A stretch of 64,000 nt of DNA from Opisthorchis felineus (GCA_004794785.1 SJOL01001950.1:54370-118369), one strand, 5' to 3'. Positions 22,201 through 37,200 are shown, numbered from the stretch's first letter. Numbers and translations are program-made. Notes: generated from the sequence alone by a model not told the origin.

Positions 22201-25200
22201 ACTTATCGGAAACGCCTTCTTGTTTCCAAATAAAGCTACAAATCTTAGGGCCAAACACCTGATGGGGAAGACTTGTGGTTGCTCACGAATAGTTCAAGTG
22301 TCTGGTGCAGGAGCATTTTGTAATTCACGTGGGTCATCTTTTTATCCACATCGATGCTCATCAACTCTTCCGATAATTTACCCTTGCGTACGTCACTGAA
22401 TTGAAGAGTTGTTGGTAAAAAAAAAGCCCATAGAACTCCGGCTTAGTTTATTTCGCCTGGTTCATTTTCAGCTCTGGGATGTATCTAGAAAGGGCTGTAT
22501 TAACACCTACCGGGGCCATTCTGGAGGAGTGAATATGGCTCGTTTTTCGCCCGACGGGAAATGGGTTGTTTCCGCCGGAGAAGATGGCATGATCAAGGTA
22601 TATCCAGAAGATACCATGTATTCTATCGTTTTATGCAGAGAAATTAATCATTTTGAACGTATCTTGTTTGTTAACCTCTAGGGCCTTGGGAACTTTGAAT
22701 TCCGGAATATCCTGGTGTGCGTCATCCGCAACAGTGCACACGATTTCTGCGTTTGCAGCTCTCTTTTTGACGTTTTGCGCAAGAATAGTTGGTCAATCAG
22801 CATCTTGTTGTAGTATACAAATACGTTGATGGTAAAAACTAACTCGTGCAACTGAAAAGTTTTGGTCACTTTGTTCCGCCAAGTCGATTTGTATATTTTT
22901 GTTCAATCCAGTAACTGAAAACTCAGTAGTTCACGGATTTATTATTGTTTTCTTTATAGCGAACTAGCAATTGTTTAAGGCAAGGGCACATTCTGGCTAG
23001 AACCGAGAAAATTTTCCGTAGATGCTACCTATTCTTCTCTTAAAGTGAAATGACGCTTGAGGTATAAGTAGGTGAACTTTTGGTTGTACGGCAGTTGAGC
23101 ATCATTTTCAACACTGACAACGACTTAAGACGCTTCAAATACTGGCTTCTGAGCTCGCCTTCGCTATCAAAGACGATGTTTGAATACCCTGAGCCCTATA
23201 TCCATTTATGTTGACTTATAATTTGGAGCGTATTCCGTTGGTAGGGGTTGAAATAATTGAATCCATTGGCAGCCTCTCAGCGTCTATAAACAATATTGTA
23301 GTTCCCCTAGGGATCACTGCTCACAAAGACTGTAGGTTTCACCCCGACTGAGCTTCCTGATGTTGGATAGCGTGTTTCGTTGTCAGTTTTCGGCCTGACT
23401 TTTTCTAGGCCGTTTCCAGGTCCAACGAAGGGAACTGTGCTCGGCACGCTTTCCTTCGATATTCTAAGCACGTGATCAAGTGTATTTTATGAAGTGTCCC
23501 CAGCTGATATATTTCGTTTCAGTTCTCCCAAAAAACATTCAACGAACTTAAGTACTCCAAGTCTGATTGCGCTAGAGGTGAGCAATGTTTAGGCGGTGTC
23601 AGTGGTCAGTACGGTATGCACTACAGGAGTCTTTGCTCCGTATTCATAGAATAGTTGGTCACTGATACCGCAGGTTAACAAAAGCCACTGCAGCCCAAGC
23701 GCCCATTAAACAACGATACAATACGATATATATTGATGCAGGTAGATAAATTCGGCGTTATGTACAGATCCAAGAATGGCCCGTTGCCTAATGTAACTTT
23801 AATGTGATATTGAAAAGTCACAAACATCCGCCCGTACATATGGGGCGAATAGGATACAACCAAGCTGGGCGTTTTGACCACCTGTACGAAATGCTTTCTA
23901 ATTTGCTCGGGATTTATCACGGAAACTACGCCGAAAGATAATCTGTATTTATTAGCACAACTGTTCGTGAGACACGCAGAATTCAAAATCTTAACAATTA
24001 AAACATGCTCTGAAATTTCCTTGAGATAGTTTATAATGCCTACCCCTTTTCCCAGCGCACAAATAATAAACACCTACATGATATAGAAGTATATATTTCA
24101 CATGTGCAGCAGGGTGTTCGTCTTGTGGCCAAGTATATGCTGGCTCCTTGAGTGACAACTTCTCAGATGAAAGTCTCACTCATCCTGTGAAATTATTCCC
24201 CCTCTGAGCCGCCTACGGATTGGTCATACATAGTGTGAGAAGATTTTGTAGTTTTCAATTGGGATTTCTGCTTGTCAGTGGTTTTCTGGGATCTCGTGAC
24301 AATATGTGGAGTCTGGTTAACAGACGGCCAGTGTTGCAGCTTTCCTCGAGTGTCACTGCGGCTCAAATGTGATCATTGTATTCAAACGCGAAAGATGAGT
24401 TTAAAAAAACTGAACAAAACTTTCCATCAAGCTATAAATTTCCTGCCGGACGACTGAATGTTTGTTCTTTCTAACGATTATGCTTTATTGGTACATTCTG
24501 AAACGAAATTGCAGCAACGTCTGCGCTGGTTTTCCGCATCATCATCAGCAGCAGCTGTAAAAACCGCGTACTTGTCTTACGGTGGTTTTAGTTGCCGCAG
24601 TTCCGTTCACCGATGATTTGGGGAAGTGGGGTAGATAGCTGCGCATTGGAGGCGGTAGTCGATTCTGAAATGATTACTTTCTATCAGCCTATTTGTGGGA
24701 ATCAATTTGTACCCATTTTTATTACTAGTTCTTCCAGCTCTGTTAATATGAGTCACAAAAGTTCAGCTCGCTTCTGTTTGTTGACTACTAACCGTGTTTC
24801 AAATGTACTTCGGTTGCATCTGCTATACTTTCGGTCACATCTATCCACTGTAGTCAATACCTCAATTGCTCCATTGTCCATGAGTCGGTTCCTTTTCTGC
24901 TGGAGTTTAGCTGTCTCTCCCAAGCAGAAACACACCGCTTGTGTATATGAATTGTGTTAACCTCTCTTACATTGTATTTAGATTCCAACTTTTCCTCACT
25001 ATCACCTGCGGCTTTGTATTCGGTTTATCTCATTTGATTAAAGTATTTCACTGAATTTAACTGCTCAGCTTTGGGACCTCTCTGCGGGACGTCTACTCGC
25101 TGAGTTGACTGGACACACAGGTTCGGTCACAGCTGTTGCATTCCATCCGACTGTACTGCTTCTTGCCACCGCATCCACCGACCGAACAGTTCGTCTTTTC

Positions 25201-28200
25201 GATCTCGAAAACTTTTCTCAAGTGGCTGTCAGTGGCACAGAACTCGCGGGGTCTGTGATCCGTCGAATTGCGTTTCATCCTGATGGTGTCTGTCTCTATG
25301 TAGCCACATTGGACTATCTCAAGGTAAATTGCTTCAGTTCGGTTCCCTGCATGGATTGACGTAATGCACCAGACTACTCATTTTTCGTTACTGAGAGGTC
25401 CCCATCCTGGACGTTACGCCAGTATGGTGACTGTGAGGTTTGTAAAGAAGAAATTGGGGAGTGGGAAAGCAAAAAGAATAGGAAGCCTTTATCGGGCTCA
25501 TTTGTAGTGATCAGTCTAACCTGAGTAGACCAGGAGAGGTATCAGCGAAGTTCAACTGCATGATAATGGAAACTACTCTAGTTCGATCATATCTAGCATT
25601 AGTGATGTAAGGGAAAAATAGAGGTCGCAGCGTTTGCCGTAACCCAGTCGCGAATTTTGTGAGACAATCGTTGATAGCGTCAATCGTTTAGAATCTGAAG
25701 GATAGGAGAGGTAGGACGTAGAGTAATGGAGAGCAGCAGCATCAATAAAAAACATGAGCGCTGCAAGAAACCACAGAAAAATTGGTCTGCATGTATCAAA
25801 GATAGTTCGGGTAAGAACATACTCTCTTGGTCGATCCCGCAAAGCCTTCAGACAACCCCTTTGATGTGCGTACAAATTGATCCGTCGCTCAAAAATGCTT
25901 ACAGTTCACCTGATCACCCTCGGGTGTTCAGAAGCAGAGTCACTCTGAAGAATAGGTTCATAGCAGATTAGCCTTTCAAAGCTATAGAGACAGCAAAGGT
26001 ATTTGTTACCTCTATAGAGGTGATACACCACTCATAATGTTGAAAACACTTCGACGGTCCACCACTTGTTTCACCTTTCTTGGGGCTCATCAGGTAGGCG
26101 CAGTCCTCGAGTTTCCGTCAACTTTATGTTCTGCTTGAACCCAAATTGAACAGATTTCGACGAATACACTCATTTGCATATCAATTTGTTTTTGACGGGA
26201 GATTCACCTGGAACCTAGCAGGATCTTTCGTTTATGGTGTTTTTAAGCAACTCATCATAAACGAGAGATTCAGCTGGGTTCCAGGTGAGTCTCCCGTCAA
26301 AGCTAAAATGATATGCAAACGAGTATATTTGTCGATATTTTTTACCTCAATTAACCGATGGATTTGTAGCCTAAAGTTCAAAATTGTTTGTGGACTAATC
26401 TGGTGGGGGGCAATTGGTTGATTAGTAGTGCAGATTCTGAACGCTAGCCCCGGTCTTAAAATGAAACTACTGGCATAGGGATCTGATCAGATCTGATCAA
26501 CCCATCCAGTCCAGAGATGAATGTTTCGGGTGGAAAAGAGATGGAATGGGTTAAAGGGATAAATGGTAGTAAACCGAGTTAACATTCTTGTTAAGCCCTC
26601 TCATGTTGCTATATGAGAGAAAATCGCTCCTGGGGAGAAAAAACCCATAGGTTCTCTGACATAGGAAATCCTGTGGAAATATGAAGGGGTATTCCTACTA
26701 CAGACCCTCCTGGGGAGTGGCCTGTTCTCGAAACCATCTCTCTTCAGGAGGCAAGTCTACTCTGTTTCGGGTTAGCATAGATGGAATGGAAAGAGCTTTC
26801 GTAATACCTTGAATGGATTGGCTGGTGTACAGTTGTTGTCTCCTACCCCTAGTGTTCCATTGAGTGTTATGAGCCGCTTAGGTGCCAACGCCTCACACTT
26901 TCCCTGAAGTTCAGAAGACGCTCCATGTGACATAGCATCGGCTTTGCTGAAACCAACTGATCCAGCGTGTGTAGGACACCATCGTGTCTGTCAGATGCTG
27001 CACAGGTAAAGTTAAGCCGGTTTAAACCGGTTTGAATAGTCAGTGAAATAAAAACAATCGATAACTTCTACCCTGCAAAACACTTTAAACCAGTCACCAC
27101 TCCAAGTTGTGGCAAGAGACGATACTGTGTGATCCTATCTTACGATGCAAGATTCCGGCGAACTGAGAGGTGCTTGCGTGATCTTCTGCAATGGAATCTA
27201 GCTTAAAGGTGATGGTACTGTCACTCGAATCTGTTTCTGACAGGCTTTGACGAATTTTGAGGCAAGCCCTGGCGGACGGTCAGGTGGTAAACGCTGGTGT
27301 GTAGTAATAATAACCGTTAATGATGATGATAATAATAATAACCACCTTTTCGGTGCCTAGCTACCAGGCCACCCGAAGGAAGTACGAGGGCTGAGATACT
27401 GCCAGGTTAATCAATCATAGACAGGAGCAGTCGAGATGCAGAAGTTTTGGTGTGAACCACGCACCTTCCGGTCAGTAAGTTCGCACCTTAATCACAGCTA
27501 TCTCGAGCTCGATACTGGTGTGTATTGTCATCTAATTGACTGACCAGCTTTAGTCAATAGGCTACTCTGCATAGTAAGTCAGGTTTTTGGTAGGTTTCTT
27601 TTTGACACTGATAATCACTTTTACAAGTGGCTACGTCTTCCCGCAACTGAGCAGTAACCTGGTACATCGCTCATTTCATGCGATTCTTTTTCACTCGCAT
27701 TATCATTCTGGGCAACGGCAGCCTGTTCGCCATGTAATCGCACAGCGTCCATGTCAGAAGCCTTAAAATGGAAAAGTGGACAGGAAAGGGACTTGGTGCT
27801 AGCCCACAAGAGCACTCTTAGGTAGCTGTATACCTTTCTCAGATAATTCAGGTGAAAAAAAGACCACGAAAGTCTTTGTCCTCTGTAGCCAAGCATAGAC
27901 GAGATCACGTAGGCAGACCTTCACGTCCTTCTTTCAAGCTACAGTGTCCATCTCGCAATTGGCGCCATTGAAGATCAGGGCTGAGGGACAGGGCTCATTT
28001 CGGAGTTCAGTTGCGGCACATGACCGAATTACTACGGTTTGCGATGTTTCATGGTGTCTGCGACCACAGTACTCAGCGCTCAATCAAGCACACATTTCCT
28101 AATTACCTCGTCACCAATTTGCTGAGACCATGCCACATCAACCACTGTGATCCGAGGCCCGTAGACGCCCAAGAATTCTCCCTGAATCTGCTGCCCAGAC

Positions 28201-31200
28201 CGGCGCGTGTTTCGAGTCTAAACGTGCTCCTGGTTCCAGGTGCAGCATACAGCAATGTCTCTATAGCACGTCAGTAGCGGCTACCTGAACAGAATCATTC
28301 GTGTACTTCTTGCCGCCCAAGGTTGGTTGAGGATTTCGGAAAAATGGGTTAAACCCTACACAATCAGCACGGAGACACCAGTATCTCTTCATCTTTTTTG
28401 TCCTTACGGTTTTCGCCTAATTGTGGCTTGTCCGGAGGCCAGCCAGCCCTAATAACCGAACGGCCCGTCAATTGGACGTATGTGTCACGTGGGGGCTACG
28501 GACCAAACGAAGGCATGCCCTGATTGGTCAGAATGCCAGCCAATCTGGATCGAACATCTTTAGCTTGACGCTTCTCGCCCCCTCACGGAGATTCTAGCAC
28601 GATATTGTGGAACATTCTGTGGTTACCCTATAAATACAGTTGTAATGATCTTTGTCTCCATAAAGGGCTGTCTGATGCTACCGCGCCTTTTGATATAGTA
28701 AGCGGAGCAGGAAGCCAAGGACCGATACAGAGTTGCACGACCGTTCAGCAAGTCACAACATGGCTACATGGTAAAAGGTAGCTTGTTTCCATTAGATTTC
28801 TTAACAGTTTGTTCTTCAGTGCAAAAGTGTCTTCATGTTTGACTGCATGATGTCATGTGACTTGCCCACCCTAATGCGAAGTATTCCGCGCCATCCGTTT
28901 TGACGGTTTGTCTCCTGGCTTCGACGAGCTTTAGCTCAGCAAGCAGCCCATCATTTAAAGTGGTTCGTTGATGTTTCGTTCCCAAAATCCCAGTGACCGG
29001 TTAGGCTACCCTTCATCCTTTACTCAACAATGTTTCCCTCGGTCTATTGTATTCTTGGAGAGTTACCGCCTTAGCTATTTTTTTTCAGATTTATGACTAC
29101 GAAACGATGACCTGCCTGGAAACGGTGAGCGTTGGATGGCGGAACGGTGGTGGATTAGATGACATGGCCATTGCTCCTAGCTTCAACCAACTCGTCGGAG
29201 CGAGCATAAGCAACTCAACTCTCAGCACATTTGTGGTAGACATCAAGTCATGCATTCCTTTTGTGGATGAACTACCATCCGCAGATGTACCAGTGCAGCA
29301 GTCACAACAGACGCCGGCCTGTGCACAAGCTCCGCCTTTCGGGTCTTCCGCGGACAACACTGTTCGGGTGAGTTTCAGTTCGTCTACCCTCGTTTTATCC
29401 ACTATACACGTAATTAATTTTGTTCAGCATTAGATTGTCTAGTTGTCGTCCGATTCACAATTACGCCTTGTGTACACTACCGTTGCTATGGCAGCTGCAT
29501 CAGGTCCGGTAGAATCCTTTTGTCAGATGAGCACGTGAACTACTGACTTACCAACATCCTGCCTAGTTTGATTTGTACTTTTTCTAATTGGAAGATGGTT
29601 ATTGAGTCGTCTCTGTGAAATAGAATAGCCGGTTGATATGGTGCCATTATCAGCTTTAAATTATCGCACATCATCATAATTGTCACTCCAAGTTTACAAA
29701 TTAATGTGCAATCTGTTACTCGCACCTACTGAAATAGTTTTGGTGATCCAACTTTGCACAAATTCACTTTCGACCAGACTCGGCATAAATAAACAAACCA
29801 AGTGACCATAAGCTTCCCAGTTGCGCTAACCGTTGCAGGTATTTTCGCGAAACCGCTGCCTTTCTTTAGACAGACAGTCGACCAACCACATGTGAAACCT
29901 ACCCCATAAAACAGATCTGTCTTTCCAGCTGTTGGGATCTTCCGTCGTCCGTAAACTGCCGAGCGAATGGGTTTTGTTTTGTTTTGTTAGAATTCAACAA
30001 ACGCACAGTATTCACCCAAGAACGGACAACTGAAAATACTCTGTGGAACAAAAAACCTCCATGTTTTCCATTGCTAAAAACCTTCTTAGTGCCAAAATTT
30101 GAACAATATTTAAGCAAAGTAAGACTCATTTAAAAGAATTCTAACAGCAGTTCGGATTGCACACAAAAGGGTTAGTTGTAAAAAGTCTCAGCCACGAAAA
30201 GAATGGATCGTCAGGTGAGTATTTGTTCATCATCATCGCCATTGACAGAAACACCGGAGGAGAATACCTGTGCTTTACTACTTTACAAGCATGTCAGTTC
30301 ATTTGAATAAAGCCTTATAATGAAAAGAAAGAAAATTTAGAGAGTTTGGAAGGCCTACGGCTAACCTAACACTAATATCCGAGGTACTTACACTTAGTCG
30401 GTCAATCTGCATAGAAATTGACAGTCACTGATATCGGTTAGCCAGCCAATCACATGCAGGGCCCCATTCTAGAAGGCGAACAGCGCCCCAACTTTTCGTA
30501 ACATTGACCCACGCCGCCTATAACAGATAGTGATGTAGTCCATCTGGTCGGCTCGTTTGCGGAGGAAATAATCTGTGATCAGTACGCAATTGCAGCAGTC
30601 ATTCGCCGTTTTCCGCGTGTCTCAATTCCAGTCTAAGACGATCATCCACTTCAGTCTCAGCATCGCTTGTTCTACCTACCTGTGCATTCTTATCCCCAGC
30701 ACCCATAACAGTATCTGGGCTCTTAGCCCAGATGGAGTGCTCAAAGCGTTTTAAAGACTGTCTTTAAGATTATCAGAGCTACAATCTGTTGGGATGTAAG
30801 CAGATGCAATGCACAGGTAGCGGTTATCGGCTCGTTTACCGGATACTCACACAGACGTTGCCAAACGAACTGCACGGAGGCGACTAGTAACGGGCAACCA
30901 GTCAGGCAGAGACGCTTCAGCTCGGTGGCTTAAAACAATGTGAACCCCAGCTAAACCGGCTACAACGGCCTCCACACCACCATAGGTGCGCAACCGGAGG
31001 TGACACGAAACTGAAATGAAGAGATCAGCTCAACAATCGTACTTGAATCCTTGTTTCAGATAGTCAACGCACATTTATAGAAGGCTAGTATACCATACAT
31101 ACAAGAGAAGTCCGTTGTTCAGATGAACTGAGCGTCAGGGTTTGAAGAATGATTTCGACAAATACGAGAAGATTTGGACCCAACCGGAAAAACAGGCTAT

Positions 31201-34200
31201 GAAGAGACGGTAAGAACTTTCGCAGCAAACGAGAAGCAAAGGTAAAAAGCTTTCCTGTCTGAAAACATTCGTACTGCATTGCCCCACGCCCGCACTTCCT
31301 CCGACTGAAACTGAATGCTAACGGGATTGTGTGCGTCGTTGATGACACCTTATTTCTCAATTTATCCTTCCGTCTTTATGCAGTGATAAACGCTTTCCGT
31401 GAATCGTCCAGGTAGCCGAAATCAGACCTCCACCTTATATATGCCGACGTCCAAATTTCACAATGCATTCGTACAAGCACGACCCGCCTTTGGGATCCGA
31501 ATTTGCTTCGGAAACTCTTAACCCAAACTTCCTGTCGTCTGCCTCTTTTCAAGGACAGAATTCATTCTTCGTCTATACTCGAGATGACCCAGTAATCTAG
31601 GCGCGAACTTACTGACCGGAAGGTCCTCGGTTTGAACCCAAACTCAACATCTCGACTGCTCTTGCCTAGGCTTTGGCAACTCGGCAGCGGTTCAGCCCTC
31701 GTGCTCCTTGTCAGACCGAACGCCTGTTACAGCTGAACGATTGATTACTTTGCCATAACATGTTTATTATGGTATATCGGATATCAACAAGGTACCGTGT
31801 AACTGGTGCCTGTGAACAGTCATCCAACTCTTCATAAACTTCCGTTAATCAAACAGGCACCAACCTGGGTTCTGTTCTGATAGTTCTCATTAGGCGTCAC
31901 CTTGAACCAGCAAGAGAAACCGCCACTATGTACACCTAGTAGCGGCCGCCCCAAGCTGTCGAAGTTGCCCTGAGCCATAACCTAAAGCTGTCACCTTGTC
32001 GTCGTGGTCGGGCTTCTGTGGTGCAATGATCCTGTGAGCTATACCGGTTGTAGCTCACTTCCTAAAGGTTCAACCATGCCGGGAAGGCCAACGGGCAGCC
32101 CGATGAAGAACGACGAGTCCCCTTAATGGGAGTAATCGTATTACTAGGCGGTCTGGTGGTAAAGTCGTACTGTACTATGCAATAGGAGTGTGAAGGCAGT
32201 AAAGCGTTTCCCCAAGGTGACCAGCATGTCCATATTCATGGAAGCAGCAATACTGCCTTCTCCCGAGGAAGGACGGGTTAGAAAAGATCGGCCTTAAAAA
32301 CCGCACACTCCGATCGCCCAACGGTTAACTGTGACCGCCGGCGCATTATTCACTACCGTCGAAATATTTTTAAAACCAGAGTTTGATGCTGCTCACAAGG
32401 CATCTGATGCGCGCAGCCTCATCTGGACTAAGACAGTAATGCTTTACTCCCTGCGTCCTCTGGCCAGGCCGGTTCTTTACAGCCAAATGAGTCGGACTAT
32501 TGAGTCATTTGCTCTGGGAGGAGTCCCTGAAGAAAAACCCAACAACCGCCGTCTCGCGGTTCAGACTTTCGTGTCAGAGGCTAGGTGCAGGGTCCCCGAA
32601 CAAAACCCTACATCCCCTGCTGCCTTGTGGGTCAGACTTTTGAGTCAAAAGCTCAAGTTGGGTTACCCTATCCATCGAACGATGCAGTGCGATCAACCCA
32701 TCTGCCAGTCCCGTAGCCACTGCTCCGTGCTTAAGCCGTTGCCCAGAAAAATAAACCAAAATAATTACATACTGACCTCAAGAGATCTGATTTACGCTTC
32801 AACCTTTAGTGTTCGTACTCTATGTCGAATTAGGCAACTGGCATCTCTTGCTGAAACCTTGCTTTCCCTATCTATCGATGTATATGTAGAGCAGTTCCAT
32901 TCATCAAGTTCAACAAGTTTCAGTAGCTCAAGCGTGTCGAGCTGACCTGGCTAGAAAGCTACTGGAAACGCACAGTTGTGCGGGTGATGAAGTGCTTGCA
33001 GGTTGAATGGAGGCGAGGTAAAGAAGCAATGCTCTCAGCTTTCAGAGCTGTTTGTCCAGGCTATCTGACTCGACTAAATGAACAGTGGATGTCGTCGAGA
33101 TAAGCAGATCTTATCGCTGCCAGAAGAGCCATAGCAGATCCCTCAAACACCGGATAATCAGGAGGTTAATAGAAAATAAATAATCGTGCAGCTTTAACAC
33201 CCTTTCGGTGCCCAGCTGCCATGCCACCCGAAGGAAGCACAAGGGCTGGGATACTGCCAGGTTCCCCAAGCCTAGACAGGGGAAGTCGAGAGGCAGAGGT
33301 CGGGTTTGAACCTTCCGTTCTCCATTTCAACTGATTCGATCAGCCGGTCAATAAAAGGCAGGTGTCGGTTAAGCAATATGCGGAAAAGGCGGAACGCCAA
33401 TGCATTCCCTCAATCGTCTTCTTCAACGATGGAATGAGTACTTCGAAGAACAGTCCAGCTTGTCTCCCTCAACACAACCACTGGAAGAACCCAGCTGGCC
33501 TGAATGGAAAATCAACACCAGCCCGCCATTAACAACAGAAATCCAGCGTGAAATGTCAATCCTCCAACACGATAAGTACCTGGCGCGGATGGCCTGTACC
33601 CCGCGGTCTTCAAAGAAGGTGGAGAGGTCCTGGTGGACAGTCCGACAACCATACTGCAGAAGATTTGGAACGTAAACAGAATACCACTGGAATGGAGCTC
33701 CTCAACCGTCATTCCAGTTTTCAAAAGGGGTGTAAGAACGTCATGTGAAAACCATCGTGCATCAACCTGGTATCCGCCGCATCTAAGGTGCTCTGTAACA
33801 TTAGTTCGCGCTGGTTGGTCGATTTGCGGGAGAGACAGATCCGTGAGAATTAAGCTGCGTTTTCCCCTGGCCGAGGATGCCTCGAGATGGCTCAGTGGTT
33901 AGAACGCGAATTTACTGACCGGAAGGTTGCGTGGTTCGAATCCGACCTCTGCCTCTCGACTTCCCCTGTCTAAGCTTAGGCAACCTGGCAGTATTCCAGC
34001 CCTTGTGCTTCCTTCGGATGGTATGACAATGAGGCACCAAATGGCTGAACGATTTTTTCAACGAACATATTCTTACCTTGTGACAAGTTCTTGAACAGCA
34101 CCACTCCTTCAGGCGTTCCACTTTGGTCGTTTTTCTCGATGTGGATTCTGCTCTCGACTCTGTCGATCGTCAGAAATTTCGGCGATTTCTGGCGGTCAAC

Positions 34201-37200
34201 AGTGTTCCTTCCGAATTTGTGTCCCCAATGAGGGTACTGTATGCGAACTCCTGTGGGCGGGAAGCTTTCGCCCGGGTTCACCACTTTCTCACTAATGTGC
34301 TGCTTGCAATTTCTCTGTCTGCCTCCCGGGACGTTCGCTCACAGACATTGAGTATGCGGACGTTATTGCTCTCCTTGGTTCAGATCCTTCAAAAATGCAA
34401 ACCATTTTAAATAAGCTAAATGACTGCCGCATGGTTTAGCATGTGCCTCAAACCTGCAAAGTGTAAAGTGCTGGTACAAGACTGGGTGGGATCAAACCTC
34501 ACGCTTACGGACGAGTCAATCGATGTGGTATATAAATTTGTTTACCTGGGCAGATGTATAAGTTCCTGTGGACTGGCTGGAGATGAGGTTATTTCTCGAA
34601 TCGGAAAGGCCAGGGCAGCTTTTGCCAACCTCCGACACCTATGGCGCCGACGTGACGTCACTTTGTCTGTGAAGGGCAGAGTTCCCACTGCGGCAGTGTG
34701 ATCCATGCTGCTTTATGGATCAGAAACTTAGCCCCTACGCGCAGAAGATATACGAAAGATGTGAATGTTTGACCATTGATGTCTCCAATGCATTGGTTGG
34801 GTCTTGTGGGAGCATCGGATTAGCAATATTGAGGTACGTCAGATGGCCCCAGGAAGAAGGAACTCTCCCGCGATAGATGAATTACTCACGCTTCATAGGT
34901 TACTCTGGGTAAGAAATGTACTCCGCATGCCAGAAGACCATCTGCCTCGCAGGGCTATTTTTGCCCAGCCCTGTGCTGAGTGGAGAGATCCACCGAGCAG
35001 TGGACAGTGCATGACCTGACAACGAATTATGACAACACTAACGGGTAAACTTAGTCGGATTGACAACTTCTGCCTGCCTGGATAGGGACCCCGGGACTCA
35101 ACTCACCAGTGGTTAATGACACCGGCAGAACTGGCCCAACCGTGCACTCAGTGACGCTGGTACATCAAAGCTATCGCCTTCAATTCGTAGCTACCCAGTT
35201 CCCGAATTAACCAAACATGCCATCCCCTTTAATGCTTGGCTGTATGTCCCACACTCTCCCACTTCCCGGTTTTCGGAACTGTAGCAGCTGGGACTAATGT
35301 GGCTAGGTACACGCTTTATAGCTTTACAGATCTAAAACATTTACCAGTAATCACCAACTTGTTCGTTCCCAGATCTGAGAACTTCTTTCGTTTCCAAAAA
35401 ACCCTGTGGAATTGTTTGCTTCATTGGGGTGTGTGAAATGATTATGTTATCACTTTTAGAGCAGTGTATAGGCTAGTGTCTCTAGTCTTCCCTGTCAGTG
35501 GGGTGCCTGGTTTTTCCTTTTTCAACTTTGTGGTTAGTGACCTAGTAAAAGAAGCACTCAAAAGCCCCGGATCCGCCGGAGTAGAGCTCTTCCAATGTGA
35601 CATGCTAACCGACATTGGAGTATGCGGCTAACTTTTTTCTGCCAAAGTAGAAAAGTAACCCTTTACGGATACGCCTTACTGATAATACTACATAGCAAGC
35701 GATCCGTATGAAACCGTTGTCAAGCTATCCTACGTGGAGTGTGTGTTCAGGCAATATTTTCGGCAAATCACACGATAAGAATGATATTGAGGACTAGGAA
35801 AACCGGTGGTTCCAAATTTGTTGGACGTAAACTACCTGAATGTTTGCCTGTTACTGCTGAGATGCAAAACTTTTGTTCGAAGCGTTTATTGAGTGCATTC
35901 AGTTGGGTTCACTGAGAAGGAAGCTGCGGAACCGAGTTCGGACTTGTCAAGTCCACAGCTAAACGTTGAGCCTTCTCGAGAACTAGTAAATCAGTGCTTG
36001 AGAGCACACTGGTTTGTGACAACGCCAAAAGACCACTCTATTTCTTGCCGCCTAGAGCTCCGGAATTTCTCCAAAGAAACACTCGATGCCCCCCGGTTGT
36101 CTACGAATTCCATACCTGCATACGTCATTAAGCATGTTTACGACTTATCCACTCAGTTTACAAATGCTCACATAGGGGTCCTGTCACTGAGATTGAAATT
36201 CATGATTTCCTCGAAAGAGCTGCAAGTCCAGTTTGGAAATCCAGGGCTGTAGCCTTTAGTGATTCCGATGCAGCTAGCTAGTTACAAACAGGGTTGGTCA
36301 GCATATAAGGTCTCTTAGAATCTTATGCATTTTCCTGTCTCGATACCGCGAGTGGAGCAGCCCATAATGTAAACAATGCGCGCTCCACATTCCAGGAATC
36401 AAGTTGTCGATCAAAAACAAAATTCGTAGTGCTTGTGTTCAATCAGTCCTCCTCTCCACAATAAAGGGCCATAGAGACCCTCGGTTTTGGCTGTCCCGAC
36501 CTCCACCAGCTTGCTTGTGTCAAGCTAACTGATCGAATAAATAATAGACTGGTTTGTAAATGTTTGGTTATTTATACCTACCCACTGAAAGTGACTCTTC
36601 ATTGGCTTGGTCGCTTTCTTCTAACGGCCAGAGAGCTACTGCCACATTAAATATTGCCTGGCAATCTTGAAACGGAGGACCAGAGAGTGAGGGTCGGATG
36701 ACCACGACATGACCACGAGCCGTGAAATCCTCGGCCGCACCACTTAGCGAAAATAGTTCGGAAACCAGGTGTCAATCCCGAGTCGATGGTTGTGGTGACA
36801 ATTAAGAGCCTGTATCCATAAGTTGGTCAGTTCCAGTTTCAGCAACCGTAGTCCAATTTATCAGTGTTCATCTGTTCTCTTGTTCTGCTGATTCTATTAA
36901 CGCGTGGTTATCCAAATCAATCAATCAATCAATCCAATTGCTCACAGGCCCGGTTCAACGCTGAAGACGATAACCCAAAGTACTGGAGATTTGGAGTCAT
37001 AAAACCGTCATTATTTTATTTCACCCCCAGTTATCAACCAAACTGAGTCTTGTGCACCGCTCAGTCTATCTGATTTCGCTATCAGCGAATGTGTTTCGGG
37101 CACCGTCAAACTGACTTCAAACTGACGTCAAACTAACTTCCTGCGGTTTTCGCCAAATAAGAGTTCTTCGTTCATAGTTATGTTACGCCACACAAGTTAC

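Larger units (their letters stand above)
18596..29088 (+). other. KATNB1 introns 2-5
   Basis: These four introns (18596-19488, 19590-22471, 22598-25068, 25324-29088) contain no other recognisable gene. They hold a tRNA-like SINE at 20368-20600, SINE-2 copies near 20660-20990 and 24149-24300, a TG microsatellite near 21706-21736, a LINE-B 3' remnant at 23080-23125, the foldback element at 26158-26334, a SINE-1 at 27304-27514 and a possible solo LTR at 28483-28760. Confidence 0.7.
31970..35320 (+). mobile_element. LINE-A, second copy
   Basis: This plus-strand copy parallels the minus copy at 5024-8975. The 5' region (31970-32700) shares CGAGGAAGGACGGGTTAGAA and AACCGCACACT. The endonuclease is largely deleted after about 32880. 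RT pieces lie at 33400-33900 and 34120-34410, and the C-terminal domain at 34435-34720 ([18 protein letters not shown]). The 3' UTR matches to about 35318 and lacks the ATTG tail. Two SINEs are nested in it. It lies in KATNB1 intron 6, sense to the gene. Confidence 0.87.

Noticed and set aside
36914..36936. AATC repeat as a LINE-A tail
   Set aside because: The sequence next to it does not match the LINE-A 3' UTR, so it is a simple repeat only.
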